Assembly: GCA_016195615.1 (NCBI GenBank)
Contig: JACPZF010000001.1
Location: 1 to 14,046 of the forward strand
Direction of reading: 5' to 3'
DNA: 14,046 nucleotides
DNA from: Candidatus Gottesmanbacteria bacterium
GTDB taxonomy: Bacteria; Patescibacteriota; Microgenomatia; JACPZF01
Translations under genes and position numbers: made by a program
In this document: positions 7,327 through 13,751 of the stretch, one piece after another
Position numbering within the stretch: the first letter of the stretch is position 1
Layout: each line of letters opens with the position of its first letter
Notes under the pieces: generated by a model
The model's database searches: none
Told to the model about the DNA's origin: nothing
Seen by the model: only the letters and a program-made list of their open reading frames with translations

Positions 7327-9027
7327 ATGTTAATCAAATTAAGTCCATTTTCTCTTCCCCGCTGGTTATTAATGGTGCTTTTAGTCGTTACTCCTTTTTT
7401 ATATTTGCCCCTAAGTATCGATAGTTATCATCTACCTCGGCAGGTATTTATTTTTTTAACTGGGGCAGTTGCTTTTTTATACTGGTCTATTATTTCTTAC
7501 CAGGAAAAAAGGTTTAGGATTTCTATTTCGCGTTTTGATCTTTACCCCATTTTACTTTTTGCCTCTATTTGGGTTAGTTTTTTTCTCTCATCTCTCACTG
7601 TCTCATCTCTCACCTCCCTTTTTGGGCCTGTTACTTTTAGCACTTTAATCCTTTTATATTTTTTTACCAAGACTTTTGCCAAAGAGGATAAAAAAATCAT
7701 TCTTCTTTTATTTTTAAGCAGTTTGGTTTTTATCTTACTGCTACTATTTCCAAAATTAAATTTTTTAAATCAGTCAACTCCATCTTTTATCCGCCAGCTG
7801 GCGGATCAAAATAGCGGCTGGTATATTGCCGCGGGTAATTTAAAAAATCTTAAAAATGCGGTTTTTGGCATTGGGCCTGGTAATTTCCCTTTAGCGCTAG
7901 CCCAAAATCGGCCCGGGACATTAACCTCTACCGTTCTTTCAGGCCTAAACATTCCCTGGCAGACCAATCTATATTTTCAGATTTTAACCGAATACGGAGT
8001 TTTGGGCCTGGGATTCTTCCTTTTGTTTTGCCTAAAATCCTTAAGTAACCTAAGTCATCTAGGTAACTTAAGTGACTTATTGCCTCGCCTGACATTTCTC
8101 CTCATTTTTGCTTTTTGGCAGCCAAATTTAGTTTTATTAATGTTCTTTTTTTTAATTCTCGCCATTTGGAACAGCAACTATTCACACACTGTTAACCTTA
8201 ATCTTAAAATTCCTTTGTTTTTATTAAAAACCATTTTTTTGTTTTCGGTTTTAATATTTCTGTCTTTTATTTATTTAATCGGGCGCTTCTATCTAGCCGA
8301 AGTTTATTACAAAAAGGCTTTTGAGAGTCAGCAAATTTCTATTAACAAAAATACTTACCAAGATATTGTAAAAGCACTTGAGCTAAATGATGCTAATCCG
8401 CTTTACCACCTTTTTCTCTCCCGAATCAGCTTAGTTTCCGCCCTATCTTACGCAAAAAACCAAAGTCGCGGCCCCAAAGAGGAAAAAATTTTGCAATCTT
8501 TATTTAATCAAGCCATTGGTGAGGGCCAAAAAGCAATTAATCTAGCTCCCAATAATGCGAGTTTTTACTTCAATTTGGCGGAAATTTATTTTAACAGCCT
8601 TGGCTATGTTTTAGGAGCCAGTGATTTTGCCATTACTAATTACAATAATGCGCTTAGTTTTGATCCTAAAAACCCTAATTATCATTTCGGTTTGGGCAAA
8701 GCTTACCAATCACAGAAAAAGTTTGATCTGGCAGAACGGCAGTTTGAAATCACTACCGTCTTAGATTCCTCTTTTGCCAACGCCTATTACAATCTATATT
8801 ACGCTCTTCGCCAGCAGGGACTTTATCAGCAGGCCTTATCTCCATTGGAGCAAACCAAAAATCTTCTTCCATCTGACCACCCCCAATTTTCCCAGATCGT
8901 AAAAGAGCTCAAGGTTTATGAAAATTTCGTCAAGGAAGTTACTGCTTCGGGAAATCTTAAAAATCTCGAGCCGCCGCCAATTTCCACCTCTTCGGTACTT
9001 CTTAAGCAAAATTTTGGACAACTCTAA
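7327..9027 (+). CDS. O-antigen ligase-like membrane protein with C-terminal TPRs
   Basis: A 566-residue polytopic protein of the Wzy/WaaL type, which joins or polymerises lipid-linked glycans on the outer face of the membrane. Membrane helices lie near 11-30, 36-56, 70-90, 93-112, 118-138, 218-236, 250-282 and 295-318. The conserved loop region is at about 165-230: FGIGPGNFPLALAQNRPG, then a segment ending QILTEYGVLGLG, as in the Wzy_C domain. Residues about 340-540 are TPRs, for example NPNYHFGLGKAYQSQKKFDL. AAGGG seven bases before ATG 7327 supports the start. Only about five helices precede the conserved loop, fewer than usual for this family, so the bundle may be shortened; a palindrome (7789-7806) lies exactly there. 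It could supply the glycan coat that the neighbouring surface proteins bind. The sugar substrate is unknown. Confidence 0.82.
   Translation: MLIKLSPFSLPRWLLMVLLVVTPFLYLPLSIDSYHLPRQVFIFLTGAVAFLYWSIISYQEKRFRISISRFDLYPILLFASIWVSFFLSSLTVSSLTSLFGPVTFSTLILLYFFTKTFAKEDKKIILLLFLSSLVFILLLLFPKLNFLNQSTPSFIRQLADQNSGWYIAAGNLKNLKNAVFGIGPGNFPLALAQNRPGTLTSTVLSGLNIPWQTNLYFQILTEYGVLGLGFFLLFCLKSLSNLSHLGNLSDLLPRLTFLLIFAFWQPNLVLLMFFFLILAIWNSNYSHTVNLNLKIPLFLLKTIFLFSVLIFLSFIYLIGRFYLAEVYYKKAFESQQISINKNTYQDIVKALELNDANPLYHLFLSRISLVSALSYAKNQSRGPKEEKILQSLFNQAIGEGQKAINLAPNNASFYFNLAEIYFNSLGYVLGASDFAITNYNNALSFDPKNPNYHFGLGKAYQSQKKFDLAERQFEITTVLDSSFANAYYNLYYALRQQGLYQQALSPLEQTKNLLPSDHPQFSQIVKELKVYENFVKEVTASGNLKNLEPPPISTSSVLLKQNFGQL
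7586..7613 (+). repeat. Short direct repeat in the ligase gene
   Basis: TCTCATCTCTCAC occurs at 7586-7598 and again at 7601-7613, a 15-base period that keeps the frame and encodes SSLTV-SSLTS between two membrane helices. It looks like a slippage-type duplication in a loop. Confidence 0.6.
7789..7806. repeat. Perfect 18-base palindrome in the ligase gene
   Basis: ATCCGCCAGCTGGCGGAT is a perfect palindrome, flanked by TTT and AAA after one mismatched base pair, and is far more GC-rich than its surroundings. It encodes IRQLAD in frame. It falls between the last early membrane helix and the conserved loop of the ligase-like domain, where the family usually has more membrane helices. Confidence 0.7.
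8041..8076 (+). repeat. Four-unit 9-base tandem repeat in the ligase gene
   Basis: Units TTAAGTAAC, CTAAGTCAT, CTAGGTAAC and TTAAGTGAC follow each other without gaps and encode LSN-LSH-LGN-LSD in the loop after the GVLGLGFFLLF helix. Because the unit is three codons long, changes in copy number would alter only the loop length. Confidence 0.65.
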
Positions 9028-9033
9028 AAAACC

Positions 9034-9078
9034 TTGACATTTATACTCTTACTGATGCTACTATAATAATACGTATTA
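9034..9078 (+). promoter_or_regulatory. Promoter of the cohesin-dockerin gene with a palindrome
   Basis: TTGACA at 9034-9039 lies just after the ligase stop. TGCTACTAT (9056-9064) gives an extended -10 after a 19-base spacer; TATAAT at 9062-9067 is a stronger hexamer but 22 bases away. A perfect 12-base palindrome, TAATACGTATTA (9067-9078), covers the likely start region and could be an operator. The gene starts at 9089 with only a weak AGAG as ribosome binding site. Confidence 0.6.
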
Positions 9079-9088
9079 ATAGAGTTTC

Positions 9089-10186
9089 ATGTTTAAAAAA
9101 TATCCGGGTAAATTCTCTTTGTTTGGCTTAAGTTTCCTAATTCTTGCTGCTATATTGGCTTTTATTACGGCGACTATTGTTACTTCCCCATCTGGCAAAC
9201 AAGACCTAAGAAGTAAGGCCGCGCCTTCGACCCAACTCTACTTTTATCCTCAAACTCTTTCGGTAATCAGTTCCCTACCCCGTGATCAATCCGTAAACAT
9301 TATGATTAATCCTGCGGGAAATAGCGTTACTGCCGCCGAAATCCATCTCTCTTTTGATCCAACCAAAATCAATATAAAAAATATCGTCCCTTCCTCTCTT
9401 TTTCCCAACATATTAACCATTCCCGTTATTGATAATCAGCTCGGTAAAGCAAATTTTACAGTTGGAGTTCCCGCGGCAAGCAGCGGATCATCTGCGGTTT
9501 CAGAAATCGCTAGTATTGCAAGTGTTTATTTTACTTACACCAAAGCAGGTTCTTCCACTATTAATTTTACAAGCGATACCCAGGCCGCAGGATTAAATGA
9601 AACAGGTAACGTAATTACAACCCTTACCCCTTTAAGCATTCTTGTGCAAACACCAACGCCGACATTCACACCAACTCCTTCTCCCACACTATCTCCAACG
9701 CCAAGCCCTACTCCCATACCAGTAGTAGCTAATCTAAATATTACAATGACACTACAAAAAATTAACTCTAAAAAAACAGATATTCCTGTAGCAATCACTT
9801 TTTACGACCCGGCTGGAAACATAATTTTGTCGCAAACCCCAAACTTCACTGGAGATAATAACGGTATTTACAATTATAATTTGACTGGTCTTATTTTGGG
9901 TACTTTTACTATAAAAATTAAACCGCGATTCTATCTTACCAGAAAAACGAGCTTGTCTTTGGCTAACGGTGAACAGTCTATAAATCTTATCCAAGCGCCA
10001 TTTTTAAGCGGCGATATCAGTGAAAACAATAAGATTGATATTTTTGACTATAATAGACTCGTTGAAGATTTTGGCCCCAATATGCCAACAGCCGGCAGTC
10101 CGGCTGATTTTGATAAAAATAATAAGGTGGATATCTACGACTATAACTTATTGGTCGAAAACTTTACTAAGACTGGCGACAATTGA
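9089..10186 (+). CDS. Exported cohesin-linker-Ig-dockerin protein
   Basis: A 365-residue modular surface protein. Residues 11-33 are a hydrophobic signal or anchor helix, followed by RSKAAP at 41-46. Residues about 48-187 form a cohesin-like beta sandwich (VTAAEIHLSFDPTKINIKNI). Residues 188-211 are a Thr/Pro linker (TPTPTFTPTPSPTLSP). Residues about 214-302 form a carboxypeptidase-regulatory/Ig-like domain. Residues 307-360 form a type I dockerin with two calcium-loop repeats: GDISENNKIDIFDYN and ADFDKNNKVDIYDYN, carrying Asp/Asn at the expected ligand positions. Cohesin-dockerin pairs bind tightly in clostridial cellulosomes. Having both on one chain would let it chain with itself or dock on the cohesin proteins encoded next; this pairing is inferred. 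It has its own promoter and a TGA stop. Confidence 0.85.
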   Translation: MFKKYPGKFSLFGLSFLILAAILAFITATIVTSPSGKQDLRSKAAPSTQLYFYPQTLSVISSLPRDQSVNIMINPAGNSVTAAEIHLSFDPTKINIKNIVPSSLFPNILTIPVIDNQLGKANFTVGVPAASSGSSAVSEIASIASVYFTYTKAGSSTINFTSDTQAAGLNETGNVITTLTPLSILVQTPTPTFTPTPSPTLSPTPSPTPIPVVANLNITMTLQKINSKKTDIPVAITFYDPAGNIILSQTPNFTGDNNGIYNYNLTGLILGTFTIKIKPRFYLTRKTSLSLANGEQSINLIQAPFLSGDISENNKIDIFDYNRLVEDFGPNMPTAGSPADFDKNNKVDIYDYNLLVENFTKTGDN

Positions 10187-10211
10187 CATTTTAATAATTA
10201 TCTGTAATTAT
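10183..10211 (+). promoter_or_regulatory. Possible promoter of the cohesin gene pair
   Basis: TTGACA at 10183-10188 overlaps the TGA stop of the upstream gene; AATTAT follows at 10206-10211 after 17 bases. Transcription would begin near 10218, after the ATG at 10210 and just before the hairpin at 10220. This argues that the true start of the next gene is the ATG at 10249. Confidence 0.5.
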
Positions 10212-10219
10212 GGAAGAAA

Positions 10220-10243
10220 GCCTGCCTGATGGCAGGCAGGGAG
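10220..10243 (+). promoter_or_regulatory. 5' hairpin next to the ribosome binding site
   Basis: GCCTGCC (10220-10226), TGAT loop and GGCAGGC (10231-10237) form a 7-base-pair GC-rich hairpin. It is followed at once by AGGGAG (10238-10243), the Shine-Dalgarno for ATG 10249. A hairpin at the expected 5' end of the mRNA could protect the transcript or affect ribosome access. The same bases would read LPDGRQG if translation began upstream at 10210. Confidence 0.6.
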
Positions 10244-10248
10244 ATTTT

Positions 10249-10875
10249 ATGCCCAAAAATTCTCTGGCTGATGACAATGGTGGTTTTGATCAGATTAAAC
10301 ATCTAAATAAAACCGTTTTACTCTTATCTTTAGTCTCGCTTTTTCTCGCCGCGGGGCTTCTTCTTTCCCTACTCTATCTTTATAAATTAAGTTTTGTTAA
10401 GAAGCCCGTAACTTATCGCCCACAACCCGCAAAAATTGCAAATCAAAAACCAAAGCCCGGGAATAAGTTTACTATTCTTAGTCTAAATCCCTCACTTTTA
10501 CCGCTTAAACTCGGACAAAATGGAAGCATTAATCTATCTATCCAAACCGGTACTAATTTAGTGAGCGGGGTCGAGTTTACTTTAAACTTTGATCCAACCA
10601 AAATCGAAATATTATCTATTGTCCCAGCGGGCTTTTTTGCTAAACCCAATGTTTTAGCGAGTAAGATTGATAACCAAAAAGGTACTTTGTATTATGCTAT
10701 CGGCACTTTTACCCCCAAATCCGGCAATGATAATCTGGTAACTTTTATTATTAAAGGTAAGGCTCTGGGGCAGCATAAAATAAATTTTGGTCCGGATGCG
10801 AAAGTGGCGGCCAAAGGCGAAGGTTCAGAAAATGTTTTAAAAGAGACCATCGGGGTAAATGTTGAGGTGAAATAA
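10249..10875 (+). CDS. Membrane-anchored single-cohesin protein
   Basis: A 208-residue protein from the ATG at 10249, chosen because AGGGAG lies five bases upstream and the likely promoter leaves the ATG at 10210 outside the transcript. Residues 1-20 are polar and cytoplasmic, 21-46 form a membrane helix (TVLLLSLVSLFLAAGLLLSL), 50-73 are a Lys/Pro-rich spacer, and 74-207 are a cohesin-like domain with LKLGQNGSINLSIQTG, SGVEFTLNFDPTKIEILSI and NFGPDAKVAAKGEG. It would display one cohesin outside the membrane to hold a dockerin-bearing partner, for which the product of the upstream gene is the nearest candidate. Its stop overlaps the next start (TAATG), so the two genes are translationally coupled. 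No dockerin or catalytic domain is present. The cohesin assignment is by motif and fold pattern. Confidence 0.82.
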   Translation: MPKNSLADDNGGFDQIKHLNKTVLLLSLVSLFLAAGLLLSLLYLYKLSFVKKPVTYRPQPAKIANQKPKPGNKFTILSLNPSLLPLKLGQNGSINLSIQTGTNLVSGVEFTLNFDPTKIEILSIVPAGFFAKPNVLASKIDNQKGTLYYAIGTFTPKSGNDNLVTFIIKGKALGQHKINFGPDAKVAAKGEGSENVLKETIGVNVEVK

Positions 10876-12380
10876 TGGAAAATGAAACTCCCCATTTTAA
10901 AATCTATACCCATCTTACTCAATTTTACAGCCCAACATGGGCGAAAAAATTGATTAGATGGGTATATACCCCACTAAGCTGTTTTTCCAAAAACAGCATA
11001 AGTGGGGCATATCTGTCTTTTTTTGTCTTAATTGCTGCCTTGGGAGTATTTTTAGTTTTGATTCTGGCTAAAAATCAGATGAAACTTGCCACGAGTGTCA
11101 GCCATCTTTCCGGTAGAAAAAATCTTGCTCTTTCGCCAACCCCTATTCCCTTTAACCGCAATTACACTACGCTTGCTTTTAATCCTTCGTCCTCGCGGTT
11201 AAAAGTCGGACAAACCGAAAATTTAAATCTTATTATTCAGACTGGGGCCAACTTGGTAGCCGGCGTTGAATTTACCCTTAAATTTGATCCGAGCAAGCTT
11301 GAAATACTGTCTGTTTTACTTTTTATTACCGCTAGCATCGTTGGCACTTTATACCTGGTTAAACAGCGCCAAGAAACCAGAAGCAAAGCTGCACCGGCCA
11401 CTACTTTATCCTTCTCTCCGGCTACGGCAACTGCCCAAATCGGCGAAACCGTTTCCCTAAGTGTTCTTATTAATACCGCTGACAACACCGTATCGGCAGC
11501 CGAGTTACATATTAATTATAACTCTGCCATTTTCCAAGGCCAGGAAATAGCCGCGGGTACTTTTCTGATAAACGTTTTGGTTCAACCGGCAATCAGCGCA
11601 GGCAATGCTTCTATTACCATCGCCTCTCCTCCAACATCTCCCCAGAAGGGCGGAGGAACTCTGGCCGTTTTAAAATTAAAAGCTTTGAAAGCTACGGTTG
11701 GGTCTTCAAAAGTGACTTTTGGTCCCAGTACCCAAGTGGCCGGAATTGGCGAAGGCGGAGATGTGGTAACTTCAAAAGGCGAAGCTTCGATTACTGTGGC
11801 CGGAGCACAGGTTTCAAATACACCCACTATTACGCCCTCCCCAACTGTCGCAGTGACTGGTACCGTAACGATAACACCTAGTGTTACTTTAACTCCTTCA
11901 CCTACCTCTTCTGTTTACCAAACTTCCACCGTCACCCCCAGTCCCACCAATACGCCAGGCGTTGGCGGTGCCACTTCTTCGCCAACTTCAACGCCTATTC
12001 CTTCTTCGGGTAGTTCGGGTGGTTCGGGAGTTTTGGCGGTTTCGGTGCAAAATGGGCAAACCATTACCAATTCTCTTCCCACTATTTCCGGAACCGCTGC
12101 TCCTAATTCGAAAGTCACGGTGACCATTCAATCCGACCCGCAAACCATCACGACCTACGCTGATGCCAATGGTAAATGGTCGATTACGCCCTCAAAGGCT
12201 CTTGCTGCCGGATCGCATACTTTGGTGGTAACAGCTACCGACGCTAGCGGCAAAACCGTCACGCAATCGGTCAACTTCACCGTCGGCCTACCCGCCACGG
12301 CTTCCTTTTTTAACACCTGGGCCATGCTTTTTCTGGGATCCCTATTAATGTTCCTCGGCTTTCTCAAATTAGCGCTTTAG
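10875..12380 (+). CDS. Chimeric cohesin surface protein with Ig domain and C-terminal anchor
   Basis: A 501-residue protein in two joined parts. Part one, residues 1-147, has a cytoplasmic tail, a membrane helix at about 46-66 and the first third of a cohesin close to that of the upstream gene (NLVAGVEFTLKFDPSKLEILSV). It then runs without a break into LLFITASIVGTLYLV (148-162), which looks like the signal helix of a second cohesin protein, followed by RSKAAP (169-174) and a complete cohesin-like domain (about 176-309). A Thr/Ser/Pro linker (315-385), an Ig-like domain (about 398-470) and a C-terminal hydrophobic helix (481-501) complete it. GAGGTG upstream and the TAATG overlap support the start. 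Two membrane helices plus a half cohesin suggest fusion of paralogues after a deletion, or an assembly join; the reading frame is intact. A 49-base palindrome is embedded at residues 30-46. Confidence 0.83.
   Translation: MENETPHFKIYTHLTQFYSPTWAKKLIRWVYTPLSCFSKNSISGAYLSFFVLIAALGVFLVLILAKNQMKLATSVSHLSGRKNLALSPTPIPFNRNYTTLAFNPSSSRLKVGQTENLNLIIQTGANLVAGVEFTLKFDPSKLEILSVLLFITASIVGTLYLVKQRQETRSKAAPATTLSFSPATATAQIGETVSLSVLINTADNTVSAAELHINYNSAIFQGQEIAAGTFLINVLVQPAISAGNASITIASPPTSPQKGGGTLAVLKLKALKATVGSSKVTFGPSTQVAGIGEGGDVVTSKGEASITVAGAQVSNTPTITPSPTVAVTGTVTITPSVTLTPSPTSSVYQTSTVTPSPTNTPGVGGATSSPTSTPIPSSGSSGGSGVLAVSVQNGQTITNSLPTISGTAAPNSKVTVTIQSDPQTITTYADANGKWSITPSKALAAGSHTLVVTATDASGKTVTQSVNFTVGLPATASFFNTWAMLFLGSLLMFLGFLKLAL
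10964..11012. repeat. 49-base palindromic element in the chimeric cohesin gene
   Basis: Outer arms ATATACCCCACT and AGTGGGGCATAT match at 11 of 12 positions. Inner arms GCTGTTTTT (10978-10986) and AAAAACAGC (10989-10997) match perfectly around a CC loop. Read in frame, it adds about 16 residues (VYTPLSCFSKNSISGAY) to the cytoplasmic tail before the first membrane helix; the paralogue encoded upstream lacks them. Confidence 0.78.
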
Positions 12381-12392
12381 CTACAACCCGAG

Positions 12393-12498
12393 ATGCTTTA
12401 TAACTCCGCACTTACAGAAAGTTTTGGTCCGCAGTACGGTAGAAAGAAGCTGGATATCTTTGACTATAATTTGACTATAATTAGTGGGGAATTTTGGG
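12393..12498 (+). pseudogene. Dockerin relic upstream of the ATPase gene
   Basis: The in-frame sequence LTESFGPQYGRKKLDIFDYN (from about residue 7 of an upstream ATG at 12393) resembles the dockerin at the end of the 9089-10186 gene (LVEDFGP ... VDIYDYN). After DYN an 11-base tandem duplication, TTGACTATAAT (12460-12470 and 12471-12481), shifts the frame; GTGGGGAATTTTGGG (12484-12498) then matches the downstream relic in another frame. No signal helix or start belongs to it. It is best read as the decayed tail of a former dockerin gene, not as part of the ATPase. Confidence 0.65.
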
Positions 12499-12515
12499 GA
12501 AATCCTCTAATTTAC

Positions 12516-12544
12516 TTGACAATTCCTATTAGAAGTACTAATAT
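12516..12544 (+). promoter_or_regulatory. Strong promoter of the ATPase gene, leaderless
   Basis: TTGACA (12516-12521), a 17-base spacer and TAATAT (12539-12544) form a near-consensus promoter. The ATPase ATG is at 12552, only seven bases after the -10, so transcription should begin at or next to the start codon. There is no Shine-Dalgarno, as expected for a leaderless mRNA. Confidence 0.72.
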
Positions 12545-12551
12545 TGGTAAT

Positions 12552-13688
12552 ATGATCCCAAGATTAATAGAAAAAGTAGTTAAATCAGCCTTACTAGGAT
12601 CGGGAAAGATCGTACTATTATTGGGTGCACGTCAGGTTGGCAAAACGACAATTCTTAATAACCTTGCCAGTAGTCTTCAAGATCAGAACCAGACCATGAT
12701 CTATCTCAACTGCGACCTAGAAGAAGACCGAAGACGCCTGGATACGACTTCACTGACCATTCTTAGAGATCTTGTCAAAAATTTTGACTTTCTTCTTGTT
12801 GACGAGGCGCAACGCCTTACCAACTCCGGTTTGACACTTAAAATCATTCATGATCAGCTTCCAAAAACTAAAGTTTTGGCCACCGGCTCGTCAAGCCTTA
12901 ATCTAAAAAACAAGCTGAGTGATCCGCTCACTGGCCGATATCTGGATTTTACTCTTTACCCCTTCTCGCTTGTGGAGACTTCCGGCAAACAGAACTTGGA
13001 CTATTTCCTGCCATCAGTCATGAATTTTGGACTCTACCCGGAAATTTATCTTGATCAAAACCCTGCAGCTAAAGCTACCAAGCTGATAAAAATTATTGAC
13101 AGCTATCTTTTTAAAGACATTCTCGAATTTCAAAAAGTACGCCAGCCGCAAATCTTGAAAGATTTAACGAAAGCTCTGGCCTACCAAATCGGCTCGGAAG
13201 TAAACGAAAACGAACTGGCCAGTCGCCTGAAAATCGATCGAAAAACAGTTATCAATTACTTTGATCTTCTCGAAAAGACCTTCGTCATTGTCAGGGTTTT
13301 TCCCTTTTCCCAAAATCCCCGTCGGGAAATTGGCAGAAAGTATAAAATTTATTTTGTCGATCTCGGAATAAGAAATGCTCTTATTGGCGACTTTAATGTT
13401 CCCACTATCCGGGCTGATATAGGCAAACTGTGGGAAAACTTCCTCGTTATAGAAAGACTAAAAAAAATTGCTAATGCCGGAGAAATTATCAATGTCAACT
13501 TTTGGCGTAGTTACGGCGGGGCTGAAATAGACTATCTCGAACGAAAACCAATGGAAAAATTACCGAGAGCCTTCGAGTTTAAATTCGGTCAAGGAAAAAT
13601 GAGTAAAGGCGCCAGATCTTTTGAAGAAAAATATAACATTAAACCTCAACTAGTTAATCAAGAAAATTTTTCTGACTTCATTAGCTAG
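12552..13688 (+). CDS. AAA ATPase with DUF4143 C-terminal domain
   Basis: A 378-residue protein from ATG 12552. MIPRLIEKVVKSALL is the usual opening of this family, and the promoter sits just upstream; an in-frame ATG at 12393 would only add dockerin relic. Walker A is GARQVGKTT at 25-33, Walker B FLLVDEAQ at 80-87, and the sensor-like ATGSSSLNLKNKLSDPLTGR follows at about 110-129. The DUF4143 region has a winged-helix stretch at about 212-245 (ENELASRLKIDRKTVINYFD), then KIYFVDLGIRNALIG and a nuclease-like pattern, AEIDYLE (324-330) and EFKFG (342-346), similar to the D...ExK layout. These ATPases are common and often multicopy in prokaryotes; their biological role is largely unknown, with mobility or defence often suspected. 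Dockerin relics on both sides suggest insertion into an older gene. Confidence 0.9.
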   Translation: MIPRLIEKVVKSALLGSGKIVLLLGARQVGKTTILNNLASSLQDQNQTMIYLNCDLEEDRRRLDTTSLTILRDLVKNFDFLLVDEAQRLTNSGLTLKIIHDQLPKTKVLATGSSSLNLKNKLSDPLTGRYLDFTLYPFSLVETSGKQNLDYFLPSVMNFGLYPEIYLDQNPAAKATKLIKIIDSYLFKDILEFQKVRQPQILKDLTKALAYQIGSEVNENELASRLKIDRKTVINYFDLLEKTFVIVRVFPFSQNPRREIGRKYKIYFVDLGIRNALIGDFNVPTIRADIGKLWENFLVIERLKKIANAGEIINVNFWRSYGGAEIDYLERKPMEKLPRAFEFKFGQGKMSKGARSFEEKYNIKPQLVNQENFSDFIS

Positions 13689-13690
13689 CC

Positions 13691-13744
13691 CTGGATATTT
13701 TTGACTACAACATTCTCGTGGGGAATTTTGGGAAGATGCAATAA
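13691..13744 (+). pseudogene. Dockerin relic downstream of the ATPase gene
   Basis: Eighteen codons read LDIFDYNILVGNFGKMQ and stop at TAA 13742-13744. This is the second calcium loop and C-terminal helix of a dockerin, with no start and in a different frame from the ATPase. It matches the upstream relic at CTGGATAT.TTTGACTA.AA and at GTGGGGAATTTTGGG (13718-13732). It is the 3' end of a gene that has otherwise gone or lies on the other side of the ATPase. Confidence 0.72.
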
Positions 13745-13751
13745 AAAAAGC

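Noticed and set aside
9535..9994. Minus-strand frames under the cohesin-dockerin gene, one Gly/Val-rich
   Set aside because: The Gly/Val run is the antisense of the Thr/Pro linker, and no promoter, ribosome site or domain supports a gene.
10210..10248. Start of the single-cohesin gene at ATG 10210
   Set aside because: No Shine-Dalgarno precedes it, it overlaps the predicted -10, and the residues it adds are encoded by a palindrome; ATG 10249 has AGGGAG at good spacing.
12460..12481. TTGAC...TATAAT within the 11-base tandem repeat as a promoter
   Set aside because: The hexamers are only about 10 bases apart, and a near-consensus promoter with a 17-base spacer follows at 12516-12544.
12393..12551. 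N-terminal extension of the ATPase from the ATG at 12393
   Set aside because: The extra 53 codons encode a dockerin relic with frame damage, there is no ribosome site, and the consensus promoter lies inside this segment.
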